This document shows positions 62,731 through 64,000 of a DNA stretch of 64,000 nucleotides, one piece after another (the stretch's first letter is position 1; each line of letters starts with the position of its first letter). This stretch comes from Algorimicrobium echini (GTDB lineage: Bacteria; Bacteroidota; Bacteroidia; Flavobacteriales; Flavobacteriaceae), in assembly GCF_900115185.1 (NCBI RefSeq), contig NZ_FOVN01000007.1, forward strand, positions 62,001 through 126,000. The letters run 5' to 3'. The translations under genes were made by a program, and so were the position numbers. Under the pieces are notes generated by a model, which was not told the origin of the DNA, did no database searches, and saw only the letters and a list, made by a program, of their open reading frames with translations.

Positions 62731-64000
62731 ATGAAGAAACTATTTTGCATTTTAAGCATCTTACTAGTGTTTGGCTGTGGATCCACATCGCAAGCACAAA
62801 ATTATAAAACACACAAGGTAAAAGCTGGTGAAACAATAGAGGTTATTGCTAAACAATATCAATTAACACCTTTTGATATTTATGCTTTAAACCCAGACGC
62901 TAAAAAAGAGTTAAAAACAAATGCCGTTTTAATTATTCCTAATAAAAAAATTGATCAATCTGCTCCTCATGCTGCAATTGAAAAGGAGTTAACAGGTTTT
63001 AAAACACATAAAGTAAAACGTAAGGAAACATTGTATAGTCTATCCAAAGAATATAATGTTGAACAGGACGAAATAAAAAAACATAATACTTTCCTCTATG
63101 CCAATAATCTGCGTAAAGGTGATGAAATAAAGATACCCCTTTACAAAAAGGTTTTTACAGTTTCTCAACCTGAAGAATTACAAAAAACATATACCGTTTT
63201 ACCTAAAGAAGGTAAATGGCGCATTGCCTATAAATTTGGGATAACTGTAGCTGAATTAGAAGCTTTAAATCCTGGAATGAATTCCGTTTTACAAGAAGGT
63301 GAAGTTATAAATGTACCCAACATAACGGATACAGAAGAAAAACCTGTAGACAACCAATACTCCTATTATGAGGTGTTACCTAAAGAGGGTTTTTACCGAT
63401 TGAAAGTCAAACTAGGTTTGGAACAAAGTGAGTTAGAAGCTTTAAATCCGGAATTAATTGAAAGTGGATTAAAAGTAGGTATGATTTTAAAAGTACCTTA
63501 TAATGCCAACGTTGAAGATGAAAACACCAAACTTGAAATTATAGATTTAACCAATTCCATATCCAGTTATAAAGAGAAACATATAGCATTTATGTTGCCT
63601 TTTAAATTAAATAGAGTAAACGTGGATTCAGTTGTGGATACCAAAGAACAAATAAAGAAAGATCCGTTTTTAGATATGTCACTTGATTTTTATTCAGGTG
63701 TGGTTGTGGCATTAGATTCGTTGAAAAAATTAGGCGTTAATTTAAAAGTAGATGTTTATGATACTAGAAATATGGCAAGTGAAGTTTCTTCAATTTTAAA
63801 CACCAATAGTTTTAATGATGTCCAAGCGGTTATTGGCCCATTTATGCCAGATCATATTAAACGAGTGGCAGCAGATTTACAAAGTGAAAACATACCAGTT
63901 GTTTCACCATTGACAAAAAATTTAGAAATATCTGAAAATATTTTTCAATCACGACCTTCAGAGGATCTCTTGAAAGATAAAATCATTAATTATGTAAAAA
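62731..64000 (+). CDS. LysM lipoprotein with ABC-type receptor-like domain (partial)
   Basis: Open from ATG 62731 to the window end (423 codons, truncated). Lipoprotein signal MKKLFCILSILLVFGCGST with lipobox LVFGC. Several LysM peptidoglycan-binding units follow: YKTHKVKAGETIEVIAKQYQ, FKTHKVKRKETLYSLSKEYN, then two more that begin YTVLPKEGKWR and YEVLPKEGFYR. After residue 270 a substrate-binding-protein-like domain begins (HIAFMLPFKLN, AVIGPFMPDHIKRVAADLQSENIPVVSPL). It is probably anchored in the cell envelope next to peptidoglycan. The 174 bases before it contain nothing else recognised. Confidence 0.85.
   Translation, partial: MKKLFCILSILLVFGCGSTSQAQNYKTHKVKAGETIEVIAKQYQLTPFDIYALNPDAKKELKTNAVLIIPNKKIDQSAPHAAIEKELTGFKTHKVKRKETLYSLSKEYNVEQDEIKKHNTFLYANNLRKGDEIKIPLYKKVFTVSQPEELQKTYTVLPKEGKWRIAYKFGITVAELEALNPGMNSVLQEGEVINVPNITDTEEKPVDNQYSYYEVLPKEGFYRLKVKLGLEQSELEALNPELIESGLKVGMILKVPYNANVEDENTKLEIIDLTNSISSYKEKHIAFMLPFKLNRVNVDSVVDTKEQIKKDPFLDMSLDFYSGVVVALDSLKKLGVNLKVDVYDTRNMASEVSSILNTNSFNDVQAVIGPFMPDHIKRVAADLQSENIPVVSPLTKNLEISENIFQSRPSEDLLKDKIINYVK

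Overview
The window is a chromosomal segment from a member of the Bacteroidota, most likely the family Flavobacteriaceae. The evidence is the AT-rich sequence, the near absence of Shine-Dalgarno sites, many promoters of the Bacteroidota type (-7 box TAnnTTTG), the rpmB-rpmG-DUF4295-ftsY order, a bacillithiol gene (bshC), and many proteins typical of that family (DUF4369 lipoprotein, carboxypeptidase-like regulatory domains, secreted S9 peptidase, SPFH/RHH cluster). Genus cannot be fixed from sequence reading alone. No phage, insertion sequence, transposase or CRISPR array was seen; the window is mostly core genome with small accessory patches.

Layout. 1-9.8 kb: ribosomal protein and RNA polymerase block (rplA end, rplJ, rplL, rpoB, rpoC) followed by a DUF3467 gene whose 3' end is tandemly duplicated. 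10-14.5 kb: a [4Fe-4S] protein, prfC, then idi / PTPS-family / manA in close tandem, a small conserved protein and tRNA-Thr(TGT). 14.6-21 kb: minus-strand envelope genes (beta-barrel protein, DUF4369 lipoprotein, DUF819 protein), an operon of SPFH protein, DUF4177 protein, alpha/beta hydrolase and ribbon-helix-helix protein, and a second hydrolase that has lost its nucleophile serine. 21.4-29.5 kb: AlkB-like dioxygenase, VanX-type dipeptidase, DoxX protein, DEAD-box helicase, several small proteins and a frameshifted membrane-protein pseudogene. 29.5-40 kb: a large TPR-CHAT protein, a DUF2975/HTH operon with a 21-bp-phased operator, a WG-repeat protein, htpG and an S9 peptidase. 40-49.3 kb: ketoacyl-ACP synthase III, CoA-binding protein, sodium/solute symporter, recR, glycosyltransferase, 2-oxoacid dehydrogenase E2, and membrane proteins. 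49.5-64 kb: exonuclease, FAH-family protein, Hpt protein, cinA, the rpmB-rpmG-DUF4295-ftsY cluster, rimO, miaE, bshC with a PLP decarboxylase, guaA and the start of a LysM lipoprotein.

The most interesting material is non-coding. (1) Two loci 11 kb apart (10365-10432 and 21172-21251) share an array of CG-centred half-sites at identical offsets 0/21/51, the geometry expected of LytTR-type regulators. The second lies just upstream of a candidate promoter and a short terminator-ended RNA. (2) Two homologous minus-strand RNA-like units lie in tandem at 41358-41645. (3) The rpoB-rpoC spacer is an inverted array of heptamers. (4) The rplL-rpoB spacer holds two stacked hairpins ending in a U-run, like an attenuator. 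(5) The DUF2975/HTH promoter carries three GATAAA repeats exactly 21 bp apart. All of these are read by eye and need computation or expression data.
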